From JAUVKA01 sp964465145 (GTDB taxonomy: Bacteria > Bacteroidota > Bacteroidia > Bacteroidales > UBA12481), in assembly GCA_964465145.1 (NCBI GenBank), contig CAYXJR010000005.1:1-64000 (forward strand): a stretch of 64,000 nucleotides of DNA, given 5' to 3'. Below are positions 26,762 to 36,812 of this stretch, piece after piece. Numbering within the stretch: the stretch's first letter is position 1; every line of letters starts with the position of its first letter. The notes below the pieces were generated by a model. It searched no databases. It was not told the DNA's origin and was given only the letters and a program-made list of their open reading frames with translations. Both the position numbers and the translations under genes were made by a program.

Positions 26762-28141
26762 ATGAAGAACAAAATTTTGATTTTCGTGCTGGCTTGTATT
26801 CCTGGAATATTACTTGCCCAGGAATCATCAATGCAGTTTACGATAAAGGAGGCCCAGGATTATGCTCTGCAAAATAACAAGACCTATAAAAATGCTCAGG
26901 CTGATGTAAAGTTGGCTGACGCCCAGATAAAAGAGGCTAAGGGAGCAGGTTTACCCCAGGTAGAGGGAAAAGTAGATTACATGACAAATTTTGGATATGA
27001 ATTTGAATTCAATTTTGGAGGGGAAGAAACTGAACCTCCAGTAATTGATTATACCAAGTTTGATCCTGGTGACTATGAAGTGCTGAAAATTCTGAATGGT
27101 ATGGTTGGTTCTGGGGGCTCAACAATAATAATGACCGATCAGTCAAGTGCTAATGTTCAAGTATCACAGCTTATTTTCAGTGGTCAATACTGGGTTGGAC
27201 TTGAAATGGCCAGGCTGGGGAAAGATATCAGGGAAAAGAGCCTTTCATTAACGGCATTGGATATAAAAGAACAGGTTATAAATTCTTATTACCTGATTCT
27301 GATTACAGAAGATTTATTGAAGGTGATCAATGAAAATGAGGAGAACCTGAGGAAAATGCACCAGCATACTGATAATCTGTATAAAGCGGGTCTTGCTGAG
27401 AGCACGGATGTTGATCAGATTAAAATCAATATATCCCAATTAGAGAATTCAAAGAAAGCAATGGAGCGAAACATTCAGCTGAATTACAATATGTTTCGTA
27501 TGGTTTTAGGTATTGAAGCCGATACACCAATTGAATTAAAAGAAGATGTGAACTCAATTTTACAGAATTTGAATGGAGGAGTCTTATTGTCCGATGATCT
27601 TGATATTCAAAGCAATATAAATTATCAGATGATGATGGTTCAGGAGCAGATTGGGGAGAAAGGTATCGATATGCAAAAATGGGCTTATGCACCTACTCTG
27701 GTTGGATTTTATAATTATAAGGAGAAGATTATGACCTCTGGATTTGATATGAGTCCTAACCATGCGGCAGGATTTACCATGAGTATCCCCATTTTTTCCG
27801 GGGGTACCAAAAGTGCCAAAATGAGCCAGGCTAAAATAGAGCTGGATAAAACAGCCCGGAATATTTCCTTGCTCAAAGATCAATTGGCTCTCCAAAATAG
27901 TCAACTGAACTTTAACCTGACAAGTGCTTATGAGAATTATCAAACGCAGAAAGAGAATGTTGATGTGGCCAAGCGGGTTTATAATAGTATAAAGGATAAA
28001 TACCAGCAGGGCATTCTCTCAAGTCTCGAACTGACCCAGGCTAATGGGAACTTCCTGCAGGCAGAAAACAACTATGTAAGTTCAGTATTGGATTTATTGA
28101 AATCCAAACTGGCCCTGGATAAACTATACAATAACCTTTAA
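26762..28141 (+). CDS. TolC-family outer membrane efflux protein
   Basis: Outer-membrane channel of the tripartite pump. Signal peptide (1-19, cleavage at LLAQ) and two OEP repeats with the long helical text typical of the family (ALQNNKTYKNAQADVKLADA near 40; ENVDVAKRVYNSIKDKYQQG near the end). Length 459 is normal. First structural gene of the operon, 21 bp ahead of the adaptor. Confidence 0.92.
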   Translation: MKNKILIFVLACIPGILLAQESSMQFTIKEAQDYALQNNKTYKNAQADVKLADAQIKEAKGAGLPQVEGKVDYMTNFGYEFEFNFGGEETEPPVIDYTKFDPGDYEVLKILNGMVGSGGSTIIMTDQSSANVQVSQLIFSGQYWVGLEMARLGKDIREKSLSLTALDIKEQVINSYYLILITEDLLKVINENEENLRKMHQHTDNLYKAGLAESTDVDQIKINISQLENSKKAMERNIQLNYNMFRMVLGIEADTPIELKEDVNSILQNLNGGVLLSDDLDIQSNINYQMMMVQEQIGEKGIDMQKWAYAPTLVGFYNYKEKIMTSGFDMSPNHAAGFTMSIPIFSGGTKSAKMSQAKIELDKTARNISLLKDQLALQNSQLNFNLTSAYENYQTQKENVDVAKRVYNSIKDKYQQGILSSLELTQANGNFLQAENNYVSSVLDLLKSKLALDKLYNNL

Positions 28142-28162
28142 TCGACAAATACACAACAAGAT

Positions 28163-29212
28163 ATGAAAACAATAATTAAAACCGGACTCTTTTTCATAGT
28201 GGCAGTTGCCGCAATTTCATGTCAGCCGGGTGATGCAAAGAAAGCCACTGATGCAGTTGAAGCAGAAAAGGATTTTCCTGTCAGGGTTGAAAAGATCCAG
28301 ACCAGGACGATTACCCGCACTCTTGAATACAATGCCAACCTTGCGGCATTTAAAGAAATCCATTATGCTCCAGCCTCTCCGGGCCGGATCGACAAGATTA
28401 ATGTGGAAGTAGGCGACAGGGTTAAGAAAGGACAGATTCTGGTTGAGACAGATAAAACACAATTGTTATCAGCCCAAACTCAGCTGGCAAGCGCAAAAGA
28501 CAGTTACCAGAGGATCAAGACCCTTTACGAACAGGGCAGTATTGCTGAGCAGCAGTATGAACAAACCAAGACTCAATATGAGCTTGCCCGGCAGAGTGTT
28601 GATTTCCTTCTTCAAAACACCACCCTCCTTTCACCTGTTAACGGTATTGTTACCGGGAAATACTATGAAAACGGAGAATTATTTTCAGGTGCCCCGAATA
28701 CCCAGGCCGGGAAGGCGGCTGTAATTTCACTGATGCAGATCAATCCCGTGAAAGCAATCGTCAGCATTTCACAAACACACTATGAGGATGTTAAAGAAGG
28801 GATGAAGGCGCTCATTACTACAGATGTTGTTCCGGGTGAAATATTTGAGGGGAAAATCACCAGCATCTATCCTACTATCGATCCAATGACCAGGACCTTT
28901 AAAACCGAAATAATTATAAGCAATCCTGAGGAAAAGCTTCGTCCGGGAATGTCAGCCGCTATTGAATTACAAATTGTGGAATCAGAGATTCTGGCTGTTC
29001 CTGCCATATCGGTCCTTAAGCAATCAGGTACCAATAACTGGTATATATTTGTAAATGACAATGGAACAGCCAGGCAAATTGAAGTTGAAGCCGGAAAGCG
29101 TTTCGATGACCAGATAGAAATTATCTCTGATGAAGTCAGGGAAGGAATGGAACTTATTGTCGAAGGTCAGGCCAGGCTACTCCAGGGTTCGAAGATCGAG
29201 GTAGTTAAATAA
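28163..29212 (+). CDS. RND efflux periplasmic adaptor (lipoprotein)
   Basis: Membrane-fusion protein linking the RND pump to the TolC-like channel. Lipobox AAISC (Cys20), then the lipoyl half-motifs (PGRIDKINVEVGDRVKKGQI and LLSPVNGIVTGKYYENGELF) around an alpha hairpin of about 60 residues, and beta-barrel and membrane-proximal domains (PGMSAAIELQI). 349 residues, usual length. It sits 31 bp before the pump gene. Confidence 0.92.
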   Translation: MKTIIKTGLFFIVAVAAISCQPGDAKKATDAVEAEKDFPVRVEKIQTRTITRTLEYNANLAAFKEIHYAPASPGRIDKINVEVGDRVKKGQILVETDKTQLLSAQTQLASAKDSYQRIKTLYEQGSIAEQQYEQTKTQYELARQSVDFLLQNTTLLSPVNGIVTGKYYENGELFSGAPNTQAGKAAVISLMQINPVKAIVSISQTHYEDVKEGMKALITTDVVPGEIFEGKITSIYPTIDPMTRTFKTEIIISNPEEKLRPGMSAAIELQIVESEILAVPAISVLKQSGTNNWYIFVNDNGTARQIEVEAGKRFDDQIEIISDEVREGMELIVEGQARLLQGSKIEVVK

Positions 29213-29243
29213 TTAATCCTTTATTCAAAAACCATTTAAGAAA

Positions 29244-32200
29244 ATGAGCATTTACAAAAGCGCAGTCGGAAAACCAATTACCACCTTAATGGTGTTTTTG
29301 GCCGTTATGGTTTTTGGTTTTTACTCCCTGAGTAACCTGCCAATAGATCTGTATCCGGATATTGAATTTCCAACTCTCACGATTATAACATCATACAGCG
29401 GTGCAAGTGCAGCTGATATTGAAACCAATATTTCCAAGCCTCTTGAGTCGTCATTAAATGCAATTGACAAGTTAAAACAGATAAGTTCCGTTTCAAGGGA
29501 TAATTTGTCTGTGGTATCACTTGAATTTGAGTATGAGACTGATCTGAGTGAAGCTGCAAATAATATACGGGACGCACTGTCACTTCTTGAGAATGTACTG
29601 CCCGAGGAAGCCGAGAATCCCATGATCCTGAAGATCAGTTCCAGTATGGTGCCTATCCTTATGTTCGCGATAACGGCTGATGAAAGTTACGAAGGAATTG
29701 AAAAAACCCTTGAAGAGTATATAATCAATCCGCTGAACCGTATTGAAGGCATCGGATCGATTACAATACTGGGAGAGCCAATACGTCAGGTCAGCATTGA
29801 TATTGATCCGAGGAAAATGGAAGCTTACAATCTTACAGTTGAGCAGATTGGCGGCTTATTGCGGGCGGAAAATCTGAATATGCCCACAGGCAACCTCGAA
29901 ATGGGCCAGATGAACTATCCCTTGAGGGTTGAAGGAGAATTTAAAAACAGTGACATTATAAAAGACCTGGTTCTGGGAAGTTTTAACGGACAGGCCGTCT
30001 ACCTGAGGGATATAGCCAGTGTTCGCGACTCACTCAAGGAAATGACCCTTGATGAACGCCTGAATGGCCAGCATGGGATCCGGCTGATGATCACCAAACA
30101 ATCCGGAGCCAATACTGTAAAGGTTGCAAGGGAGATAAGTAAGGAGATGGACAAATTAACCGGGGGTTTACCTCCGGATATTAAGGTTCAGACTATTATG
30201 GATACCAGCAGTTTTATCGAAGGATCCATCAATAACCTGTCGAAAACCCTTATGTATGCTTTGATTTTTGTTACCCTGGTGGTCCTGTTCTTCCTGGGAC
30301 GATGGCGTGCAACCTTTATTATTGTGCTGACTATTCCAATATCCCTGATTGTTTCATTTATATACCTGTATATTTCCGGGAACTCCATCAATATTATTTC
30401 CCTGTCAGCCCTCTCAATTGCTATTGGGATGGTTGTTGATGATGCTATTGTGGTTCTTGAAAACATTACCAGACATATCGAAAAGGGAGCCACGCCAAGG
30501 GAAGCTGCAATCTATGCTACCAATGAGGTGTGGCTTGCAGTAATCGTTACTACACTGACTGTTGTGGCTGTTTTCTTCCCGATGACCCTGGTTAAAGGAA
30601 TGACAGGGGTTATGTTCCGTCAGTTAGGCTGGATTGTGTCAATAACTGTTGTTACATCCACAGTGTCGGCAATCACGCTTACACCTATGTTAAGTTCAAG
30701 GATGCTGAGACTCAGGAAGGGAAAGAAAAAGAATATCTATGAAAAGACTGTGGCACCCATGCTTGACGACTTCGATAACTGGTACGGCAGGTCTCTCAGA
30801 TGGAGCTTGAAGCATAAAGTGATTATTTCGATTGTATCTTTCGCTATCTTTTTTGGATCACTTTTCCTGGCAGGAAACCTTGGTACAGAATTCATGCCTG
30901 AGTCGGATGAGGGCAGGTTGGGGGTGACTGTGGAACTCCAGTCGGGAACAAGAGTCGACAATACTATTAAACTGGCTCGCCAAATAGATTCTTTCCTTGA
31001 GGGAATTGAAGAAGTTGATTTGATATCAACTTCGGCAGGAAGTGATGATCAGGGTGGATTCCTGTCAATCTTCCAGGGCTCAGGCACCCACATCATCAAT
31101 TACACAATCAGTCTGGTTGACCTTGATGAGAGGGAGAGGACAGTATGGGATATAGCAGAGGAATTAAGGTTAAAGCTTGATACCTACCCGGAAATTGTGA
31201 AGTATAATGTGAATACGGGCAGTAATTTTATGTCTACCACTACAGTTGATGTCGAAATTTTCGGCTATGATCTTGATCAGACAAGCCTGCTGGCAAATCA
31301 GCTGGCCGCCAAAATGAAAAATATCGAGGGGGCCAGAAATATTGAGATTAGCAGGGAAAAGGCCAAACCCGAACTCCGGGTTGAACTGGATCGGGAAAAT
31401 ATGTCGGCTGTCGGTCTTAATACAGCCATGGTGTCAACATCTTTATTTAACAGGATAGCCGGTATGACTGCCACCAGGTACCGGGAGGAAGGCAAGGAAT
31501 ACAATGTCGTACTCAGGTTTGATGAAGAGTACCGCAATTCAATATCTGACATAGAAAATATATCTCTCCAGACAGCCAATGGCACAATGGTAAAATTGGG
31601 TGAGGTAGGCAGAATAACTGAATATTGGTCGCCGCCGAATATTGAGCGTAAAAGGCTTGAACGTATTGTCAAGGTTTCAGTTACGCCATATAAGGTTTCT
31701 CTTGGTGAAATGGCAAAAAACATTCAATCTGTTGTTGATGAAACAGATATCCCTAGGGGTGTGCTGGTAGAGGTTGGAGGAGCTTTTGAAGATCTTCAGG
31801 AAGGCTTTATGGATATTGGATTGCTAATGATGCTAAGCCTGGTATTGGTTTACCTTGTGATGGCTTCCCAGTTTGAATCATTGAAAATGCCTTTTATCAT
31901 TATGTTCTCAATTCCATTTGCATTCTCGGGAGCCATACTGGCCTTGCTTATTACAAATACAACCCTAAGTATGGTTGCCGGCCTGGGAGCTGTTATGCTT
32001 ATCGGGATAGTTGTGAAGAATGCTATCGTGCTTGTGGATTATATAAACCTGATGAGGGACCGGGGTTATGAATTGAATGAAGCGATCATCATGTCGGGTA
32101 AATCAAGGCTGCGTCCGGTTTTGATGACAGCATTGACAACCATACTTGCCATGCTTCCCCTTGCCCTGAGCACCGGTGAAGGATCTGAGATATGGAGCCC

Positions 32201-32348
32201 AATGGGGATTACGGTTATCGGCGGTTTGATCTTTTCCACCCTGGTTACCATGATCATAGTACCTGTTATGTACCGTGTTTTTGCAGCCAAAGGGGAAAGG
32301 GACAAGAAAAGTAAATTACAAAAGAAGTTTGTCTTCATGGATAATTAA
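29244..32348 (+). CDS. RND-family efflux pump, HAE1-like
   Basis: Inner-membrane drug/proton antiporter with 1034 residues and twelve membrane segments. N-terminal text KPITTLMVFLAVMVFGFYSL, porter domain SYSGASAADIETNISKPLE, and the TM4 proton-relay AIGMVVDDAIVVLENI with paired Asp (DD) are typical. The C-terminal half repeats the layout (MLIGIVVKNAIVLVDYINLM). With the TolC and adaptor genes it forms a complete pump. Substrate unknown; hydrophobic drugs or bile-salt-like compounds are usual. Confidence 0.93.
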   Translation: MSIYKSAVGKPITTLMVFLAVMVFGFYSLSNLPIDLYPDIEFPTLTIITSYSGASAADIETNISKPLESSLNAIDKLKQISSVSRDNLSVVSLEFEYETDLSEAANNIRDALSLLENVLPEEAENPMILKISSSMVPILMFAITADESYEGIEKTLEEYIINPLNRIEGIGSITILGEPIRQVSIDIDPRKMEAYNLTVEQIGGLLRAENLNMPTGNLEMGQMNYPLRVEGEFKNSDIIKDLVLGSFNGQAVYLRDIASVRDSLKEMTLDERLNGQHGIRLMITKQSGANTVKVAREISKEMDKLTGGLPPDIKVQTIMDTSSFIEGSINNLSKTLMYALIFVTLVVLFFLGRWRATFIIVLTIPISLIVSFIYLYISGNSINIISLSALSIAIGMVVDDAIVVLENITRHIEKGATPREAAIYATNEVWLAVIVTTLTVVAVFFPMTLVKGMTGVMFRQLGWIVSITVVTSTVSAITLTPMLSSRMLRLRKGKKKNIYEKTVAPMLDDFDNWYGRSLRWSLKHKVIISIVSFAIFFGSLFLAGNLGTEFMPESDEGRLGVTVELQSGTRVDNTIKLARQIDSFLEGIEEVDLISTSAGSDDQGGFLSIFQGSGTHIINYTISLVDLDERERTVWDIAEELRLKLDTYPEIVKYNVNTGSNFMSTTTVDVEIFGYDLDQTSLLANQLAAKMKNIEGARNIEISREKAKPELRVELDRENMSAVGLNTAMVSTSLFNRIAGMTATRYREEGKEYNVVLRFDEEYRNSISDIENISLQTANGTMVKLGEVGRITEYWSPPNIERKRLERIVKVSVTPYKVSLGEMAKNIQSVVDETDIPRGVLVEVGGAFEDLQEGFMDIGLLMMLSLVLVYLVMASQFESLKMPFIIMFSIPFAFSGAILALLITNTTLSMVAGLGAVMLIGIVVKNAIVLVDYINLMRDRGYELNEAIIMSGKSRLRPVLMTALTTILAMLPLALSTGEGSEIWSPMGITVIGGLIFSTLVTMIIVPVMYRVFAAKGERDKKSKLQKKFVFMDN

Positions 32349-32352
32349 TAAG

Positions 32353-32652
32353 ATGAAAATGAAAGCAGTATTAATCATACATAACCAGGCGCAGGCTGAA
32401 AGGGTGGAATATATGCTCGACCGCCTTAATATCAGGGGTTTCACAAAATGGGAAAGTGTTATAGGCAGAGGCTCAGAAACCGGGGAACCAAGGCTGGGGA
32501 CTCATACCTGGCCGGAGATGAATTCTTCTGTTCTCACTGTAATTGAGGATGGTAAGGTTCCGGAATTGCTTGAGGCTGTAAAAAAGCTCAATGCCATTAG
32601 TGAAGAGGTAGGTATAAGAGCATTTGTTTGGGAGGTTTTAGCATCGGTTTAA
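32353..32652 (+). CDS. PII-like small protein
   Basis: A 99-residue protein starting MKMKAVLIIHNQAQAERVEY, with the ferredoxin-like PII fold pattern (VLTVIEDGKVPELLEAVKKL, then GIRAFVWEVLASV). It lacks the PII T-loop Tyr region and is closer to the divergent PII-like proteins found next to transporters. It starts 4 bp after the pump stop, so it is the last gene of the efflux operon and may regulate the pump by sensing a nucleotide or metal. Longer upstream readings overlap the pump gene. Confidence 0.75.
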   Translation: MKMKAVLIIHNQAQAERVEYMLDRLNIRGFTKWESVIGRGSETGEPRLGTHTWPEMNSSVLTVIEDGKVPELLEAVKKLNAISEEVGIRAFVWEVLASV

Positions 32653-32767
32653 TCACATTAGACTGCCTGGATGCCGGAAGAGGAAGAAGTTTAAGGGGCA
32701 GTCCCTGGATGAGGTTTGTAACAGTCAATAGTTCAAGGCATTATATTTGTTATAAAAATTTTGATAA

Positions 32768-32800
32768 TTTGATTTTGAATTTAAAAAAGAAGTAGTTTTG
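32768..32800 (+). promoter_or_regulatory. Promoter of the aminomutase operon
   Basis: TTTG at 32768-32771, 21-bp spacer, TAGTTTTG at 32793-32800. Close to consensus; it predicts transcription from about 32807, just ahead of the ATG at 32831. Confidence 0.55.
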
Positions 32801-32830
32801 CTTTGAAATTTGAAAGCAAATTTATCACTA

Positions 32831-34090
32831 ATGAATGACATAGCTCAACCTGAAATAGAGCCCCCTTCGGGGCAGGAATTGTCGGACATAGAAGTTGTTT
32901 TTGAAACAACAGTATCTGGTCGTGAACTCTTCTCTAAATTTGAAGGAGCGCCTTCCGACTTCCAAGTAATCAACCCTGAAACCGCCAGGTTTCGCGAGGA
33001 GTTTTTCCCACTGGCCACAGATAAACAATGGAATAGTTGGAGGTGGCAAATACAAAACAGTTATTCAGGTTTTGGAAAGCTCTCTGAGATTCTCGACCTG
33101 AGTCATATGGAGGATTTTGACTATTTGTCGAAATCACGAAAATTACCACTTAGAATAACCCCTTATTATGCGAGTCTTTTGCATGGAAAGGCAAAAGATT
33201 ATGCACTGATTAAAACGGTTGTTCCAACTAAACATGAATTAATCATATCCCCGGGCGAGGAGAATGATCCTTTGCATGAAGATTCTATGTGCCCGGTGGA
33301 GAACCTGGTCCATCGCTATCCCGACAGGGTTTTGATGTTATCCACTGGATTTTGCTCTGTTTATTGCAGGTATTGTACACGTTCTCACATGGTTGCCAAG
33401 GATAAAAAACATTATGGGCTAAAAGCCTGGGAGCGAGCCATTGAGTATGTCCGTAACAATACTCATGTTAGGGACGTTGTAATTTCAGGGGGCGACCCTC
33501 TTACTATACCGGATAAGCATCTCGAGTTTTTATTATCCTCTCTCCGCTCAATTCCGCACGTGGACATTCTCAGGATCGGTTCAAAAGTGCCGGTTGTGAT
33601 GCCTCAGAGAATCACAACAAATCTTGTGAAAATGTTGAAGAAGTATCATCCGCTATACATGAGCATTCATTTTACGCATCCGGATGAAATCACCCCTGAG
33701 GTGGAGGAGGCCTGCAAACGGATTGCTGATGCCGGAATCGTTATGGGGAGCCAGACCGTTCTTCTGAAAGGGATAAACGATGAGGTTGGTATTATGAAGG
33801 AACTAATCCATAAATTACTGAAAATAAGGGTCAGGCCGTATTATTTATATCAATGTGACCCTATTCCCGGATCATCTCATTTCAGAACTCCGGTTTCCAA
33901 AGGTCTGGAGATAATCCAGGGACTCAGAGGGTTCACCAGTGGGTATGCAATTCCTCATTACGTAATTGATGCCCCTGGAGGGGGTGGAAAAATTCCCCTT
34001 TTGCCAGAGTATTATCAAGGCAGGGACGGGGATAATGTGGTTTTGAAAAATTTTGAAGGGAAGATTTTTACCTATTACGATCCCCTGTAA
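32831..34090 (+). CDS. Lysine 2,3-aminomutase-type radical SAM enzyme (KamA family)
   Basis: A PLP- and SAM-dependent aminomutase, converting an alpha-amino acid to its beta isomer. The cluster motif is C175xxxC179xxC182 (numbering from ATG 32831), followed by VVISGGDPLTIPD. The PLP lysine is K387 in VIDAPGGGGK. The two Asp that hold the lysine side chain in lysine 2,3-aminomutase, in YQCD (D343) and VIDAPG (D380), are both kept, which favours lysine over glutamate as substrate. A TTG reading from 32810 is possible but lies on the predicted transcript start. It heads a five-gene operon and overlaps the next gene as TAATG. Confidence 0.88.
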   Translation: MNDIAQPEIEPPSGQELSDIEVVFETTVSGRELFSKFEGAPSDFQVINPETARFREEFFPLATDKQWNSWRWQIQNSYSGFGKLSEILDLSHMEDFDYLSKSRKLPLRITPYYASLLHGKAKDYALIKTVVPTKHELIISPGEENDPLHEDSMCPVENLVHRYPDRVLMLSTGFCSVYCRYCTRSHMVAKDKKHYGLKAWERAIEYVRNNTHVRDVVISGGDPLTIPDKHLEFLLSSLRSIPHVDILRIGSKVPVVMPQRITTNLVKMLKKYHPLYMSIHFTHPDEITPEVEEACKRIADAGIVMGSQTVLLKGINDEVGIMKELIHKLLKIRVRPYYLYQCDPIPGSSHFRTPVSKGLEIIQGLRGFTSGYAIPHYVIDAPGGGGKIPLLPEYYQGRDGDNVVLKNFEGKIFTYYDPL

Positions 34091-35835
34091 TGGCCCTTTT
34101 TAAAATCAGGAAGATTACAGATACTTATCTGCCATCCAACCAAGCGGCCATTGAACAGGTCTTCACCATTCTGCAATTTCATTTTCCCTCTGTGAAAGAG
34201 GAAAAAATCAATGAAATCCTGGAGCAGATGAAGGACCCGATGAAGTACAAATTCTCCTCCATTATTTTTGTGGCCGAGGATGGAAGATCCAATGTTAAAG
34301 GATTTGCAATTCTTTTTTACCTGCCGGATAGGAATTTCTGTTTCCTGGATTATATTGCCGTAAAGCCAGGAAGAACTTCTTCGGGGGTAGGTGGTGCAAT
34401 TTATGAAAGGATAAGGGAGGAGGCACAAATGCTTAAATCTATTGGTATTTTCATGGAGTGCCTCCCTGATGATGAAGCCCTGTGCAGGGATAAAAGTGGG
34501 ATAAAACAAAACAGGTCGCGACTTACTTTTTACGAACGCTACGGTGCCAGACCTATCACGGGTACGAAATATGAGACTCCGGTTAATCCCGGGGATGATT
34601 GTCCACCTTACCTTGTTTTTGATGATCTTGGGAATAGTTTAAGTTTATCAGCTTTAATCATGAAAAGAATTATCAGAGCCATACTGGAAAGAAAATACCC
34701 GGATTATTGCCCTGAGAAATATGTTAAAATGGTTTTGTCCTCTGTGACTGAAAATCCGGTTAGGCTGAGGGATTATCGGTACATTCTAAAGGAGAGGCCT
34801 GTAGTGAAATACGATGCTGTTAAGAATGAGATAGCTCTTATCATCAATGATGCTCATGATATTCACCACGTTAAGGAAGTGGGCTATATTGAATCGCCCA
34901 TCCGAATAACCAGTATTGTCAGGGAGATTGATAAACTCAATGTGTTCAGGCGCAGGCCATCAAGGGGTTACCCCGACAAACACATTCTCCAGGTTCATAA
35001 TGTAAAGTATTTCAATTACTTCAAAACGGTTTGTGACAAATTACCAGAAGGGAAATCCATTTATCCCTATGTTTTCCCGGTCCGGAATGCCACCCGCCCT
35101 CCTCATGATTATTCGGTACTGGCTGGTTATTACTGTATCGACACATTTACCCCGATTAACAAGAATGCTTTTCTGGCTGCCCGCTCGGGAGTTAATTGTG
35201 CCTTAACCGGAGCTGAGTTATTGCTCGAAGGATACCATACCGCTTATGCATTGATCAGGCCTCCCGGTCATCACGCTGAAAGTAGTGTTTTTGGCGGGTT
35301 CTGCTACTTTAATAATGGAGCGATTGCAGCCCATTTCCTATCCAGATATGGGAAAATTGCCATTTTGGATATCGATTACCATCATGGCAATGGGCAGCAG
35401 CAGATATTCTATAATCGGAAAGATGTTTTCACCCTGTCGATTCATGGAAATCCTGTATTTGCCTACCCTTATTTTTCTGGGTTTGCCGATGAAAAAGGGG
35501 AGGGTGATGGGATGGGTTTTAATCATAATATACCTCTTAAAGAAACCATTACAGGCGAAGAATACCTTGCAGTCCTCAAAAAAGCCATCCAGGAGATCCG
35601 GCAGTTTAATCCGGATTACTTAATCATCAGCCTTGGATTTGACCCTGCAAAAGGTGACCCCACAGGAACCTGGTCACTAACTGCAGCAGATTTTAAAAAT
35701 AATGGGATAGAATTAGGCAAACTGCCTTATCAGGTTTTATTTGTTCAGGAGGGTGGTTATAAAAATCGGACACTGGGGATCAATGCCAGAAATTTTTTCG
35801 ATGGATATTTATCAGGCAGATTAATAAGAAAGTAA
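34090..35835 (+). CDS. GNAT acetyltransferase-HDAC-like deacetylase fusion
   Basis: Two enzymes in one chain. Residues about 1-180 are a GNAT-fold acetyltransferase (FLDYIAVKPGRTSSGVGGAI is the acetyl-CoA loop). After a linker, residues about 255-575 are an acetylpolyamine amidohydrolase/HDAC-family deacetylase with RPPGHH (H394/H395), zinc ligands D429 and H431 in ILDIDYHHGNG, D518 in LGFDPAKGDP, and the catalytic Tyr557 in QEGGY. All expected catalytic residues are present. Opposed acetylation and deacetylation activities in one protein suggest use of an acetyl group as temporary protection. It overlaps its neighbours on both sides by one base (TAATG). Confidence 0.88.
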   Translation: MALFKIRKITDTYLPSNQAAIEQVFTILQFHFPSVKEEKINEILEQMKDPMKYKFSSIIFVAEDGRSNVKGFAILFYLPDRNFCFLDYIAVKPGRTSSGVGGAIYERIREEAQMLKSIGIFMECLPDDEALCRDKSGIKQNRSRLTFYERYGARPITGTKYETPVNPGDDCPPYLVFDDLGNSLSLSALIMKRIIRAILERKYPDYCPEKYVKMVLSSVTENPVRLRDYRYILKERPVVKYDAVKNEIALIINDAHDIHHVKEVGYIESPIRITSIVREIDKLNVFRRRPSRGYPDKHILQVHNVKYFNYFKTVCDKLPEGKSIYPYVFPVRNATRPPHDYSVLAGYYCIDTFTPINKNAFLAARSGVNCALTGAELLLEGYHTAYALIRPPGHHAESSVFGGFCYFNNGAIAAHFLSRYGKIAILDIDYHHGNGQQQIFYNRKDVFTLSIHGNPVFAYPYFSGFADEKGEGDGMGFNHNIPLKETITGEEYLAVLKKAIQEIRQFNPDYLIISLGFDPAKGDPTGTWSLTAADFKNNGIELGKLPYQVLFVQEGGYKNRTLGINARNFFDGYLSGRLIRK

Positions 35836-36812
35836 TGAAAATCGGATTGACTTATGATTTAAGGTCGGATTACCTGAAACAGGGTTACTCCATGGAAGAG
35901 ACTGCCGAATTCGACAAGGTAAGCACCATCGAAGGTATTGAACAGGCTATTCAAAAGGCTGGATATACTACCGAACGCATTGGGCATGCTAAAAGTCTTA
36001 TGACAGCTCTTTTGGATGGCAGGAAATGGGACCTGGTGTTTAATATTGCTGAGGGATTGTATGGTGAGGGTAGGGAATCATTGGTTCCCTCCCTGCTTGA
36101 TGCTTTCAAAATCCCTTATGTTTTTTCCGGACCCGTGACCCTGGGAATCTCACTAAACAAGGCATTTGCCAAGCAAATTGTGCGTGATCGGGGAGTTAAT
36201 ACTCCTGCTTTTCACGTAATATCCCAGTTGTCGGACCTCCCCCTGGTTGATCTGGAATACCCTCTTTTTGCGAAACCAATATCTGAAGGTACTGGAAAAG
36301 GAATTAATTCATCCTCCGTGATTGCAAGCACTGAAGAGCTGGAAGCTGTTTGTTCCGAATTGCTTTCGAAATTCCATCAATCGGTATTAGTGGAGGAATT
36401 TCTGCCAGGGCGTGAATTTACAGTAGGTGTTCTGGGGAGCGGTGCTGATGCTTATGTGCCGGGCGCGATGGAAATAATTTACAAACACTCAGACAACGCG
36501 ATATACTCCTATGATAGCAAAGAAAACTACGAAGAACTGATAGATTATGTAGCGGTTACCGGTGACCTGCTGGAACAGTGCAAGTTGGTTGCCCTAAAGG
36601 CCTGGAGAGCCCTCAATTGCCTGGATGGCGGTAGGGTTGATGTAAAAGTTGACCGGCACGGTAAGGTGAACTTTATCGAGGTTAATCCTTTAGCAGGACT
36701 GAATCCTGTGAGTTCCGACTTACCCATTCTATGCCGGCTTAATGGGATATCCTACCAGAAAATTATTACGGTAATACTGGAATCTGCAATTAAAAGGATC
36801 AAAGGAAATTGA
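35835..36812 (+). CDS. D-Ala-D-Ala-ligase-like ATP-grasp ligase (first)
   Basis: An ATP-dependent carboxylate-amine ligase of 325 residues: N-terminal MKIGLTYDLRSDYL, DLVFNIAEGLYGEGRESLVP, ATP-grasp core FAKPISEGTGKGI, LVEEFLPGREFTVGV and the metal-binding FIEVNPLAGLNP. It is shorter in the omega loop than true Ddl and is not near cell-wall genes, so a role in peptidoglycan is unlikely. It should form an amide bond between two amino-acid-like substrates. Start ATG overlaps the previous stop; its own stop overlaps the second ligase. Confidence 0.85.
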   Translation: MKIGLTYDLRSDYLKQGYSMEETAEFDKVSTIEGIEQAIQKAGYTTERIGHAKSLMTALLDGRKWDLVFNIAEGLYGEGRESLVPSLLDAFKIPYVFSGPVTLGISLNKAFAKQIVRDRGVNTPAFHVISQLSDLPLVDLEYPLFAKPISEGTGKGINSSSVIASTEELEAVCSELLSKFHQSVLVEEFLPGREFTVGVLGSGADAYVPGAMEIIYKHSDNAIYSYDSKENYEELIDYVAVTGDLLEQCKLVALKAWRALNCLDGGRVDVKVDRHGKVNFIEVNPLAGLNPVSSDLPILCRLNGISYQKIITVILESAIKRIKGN

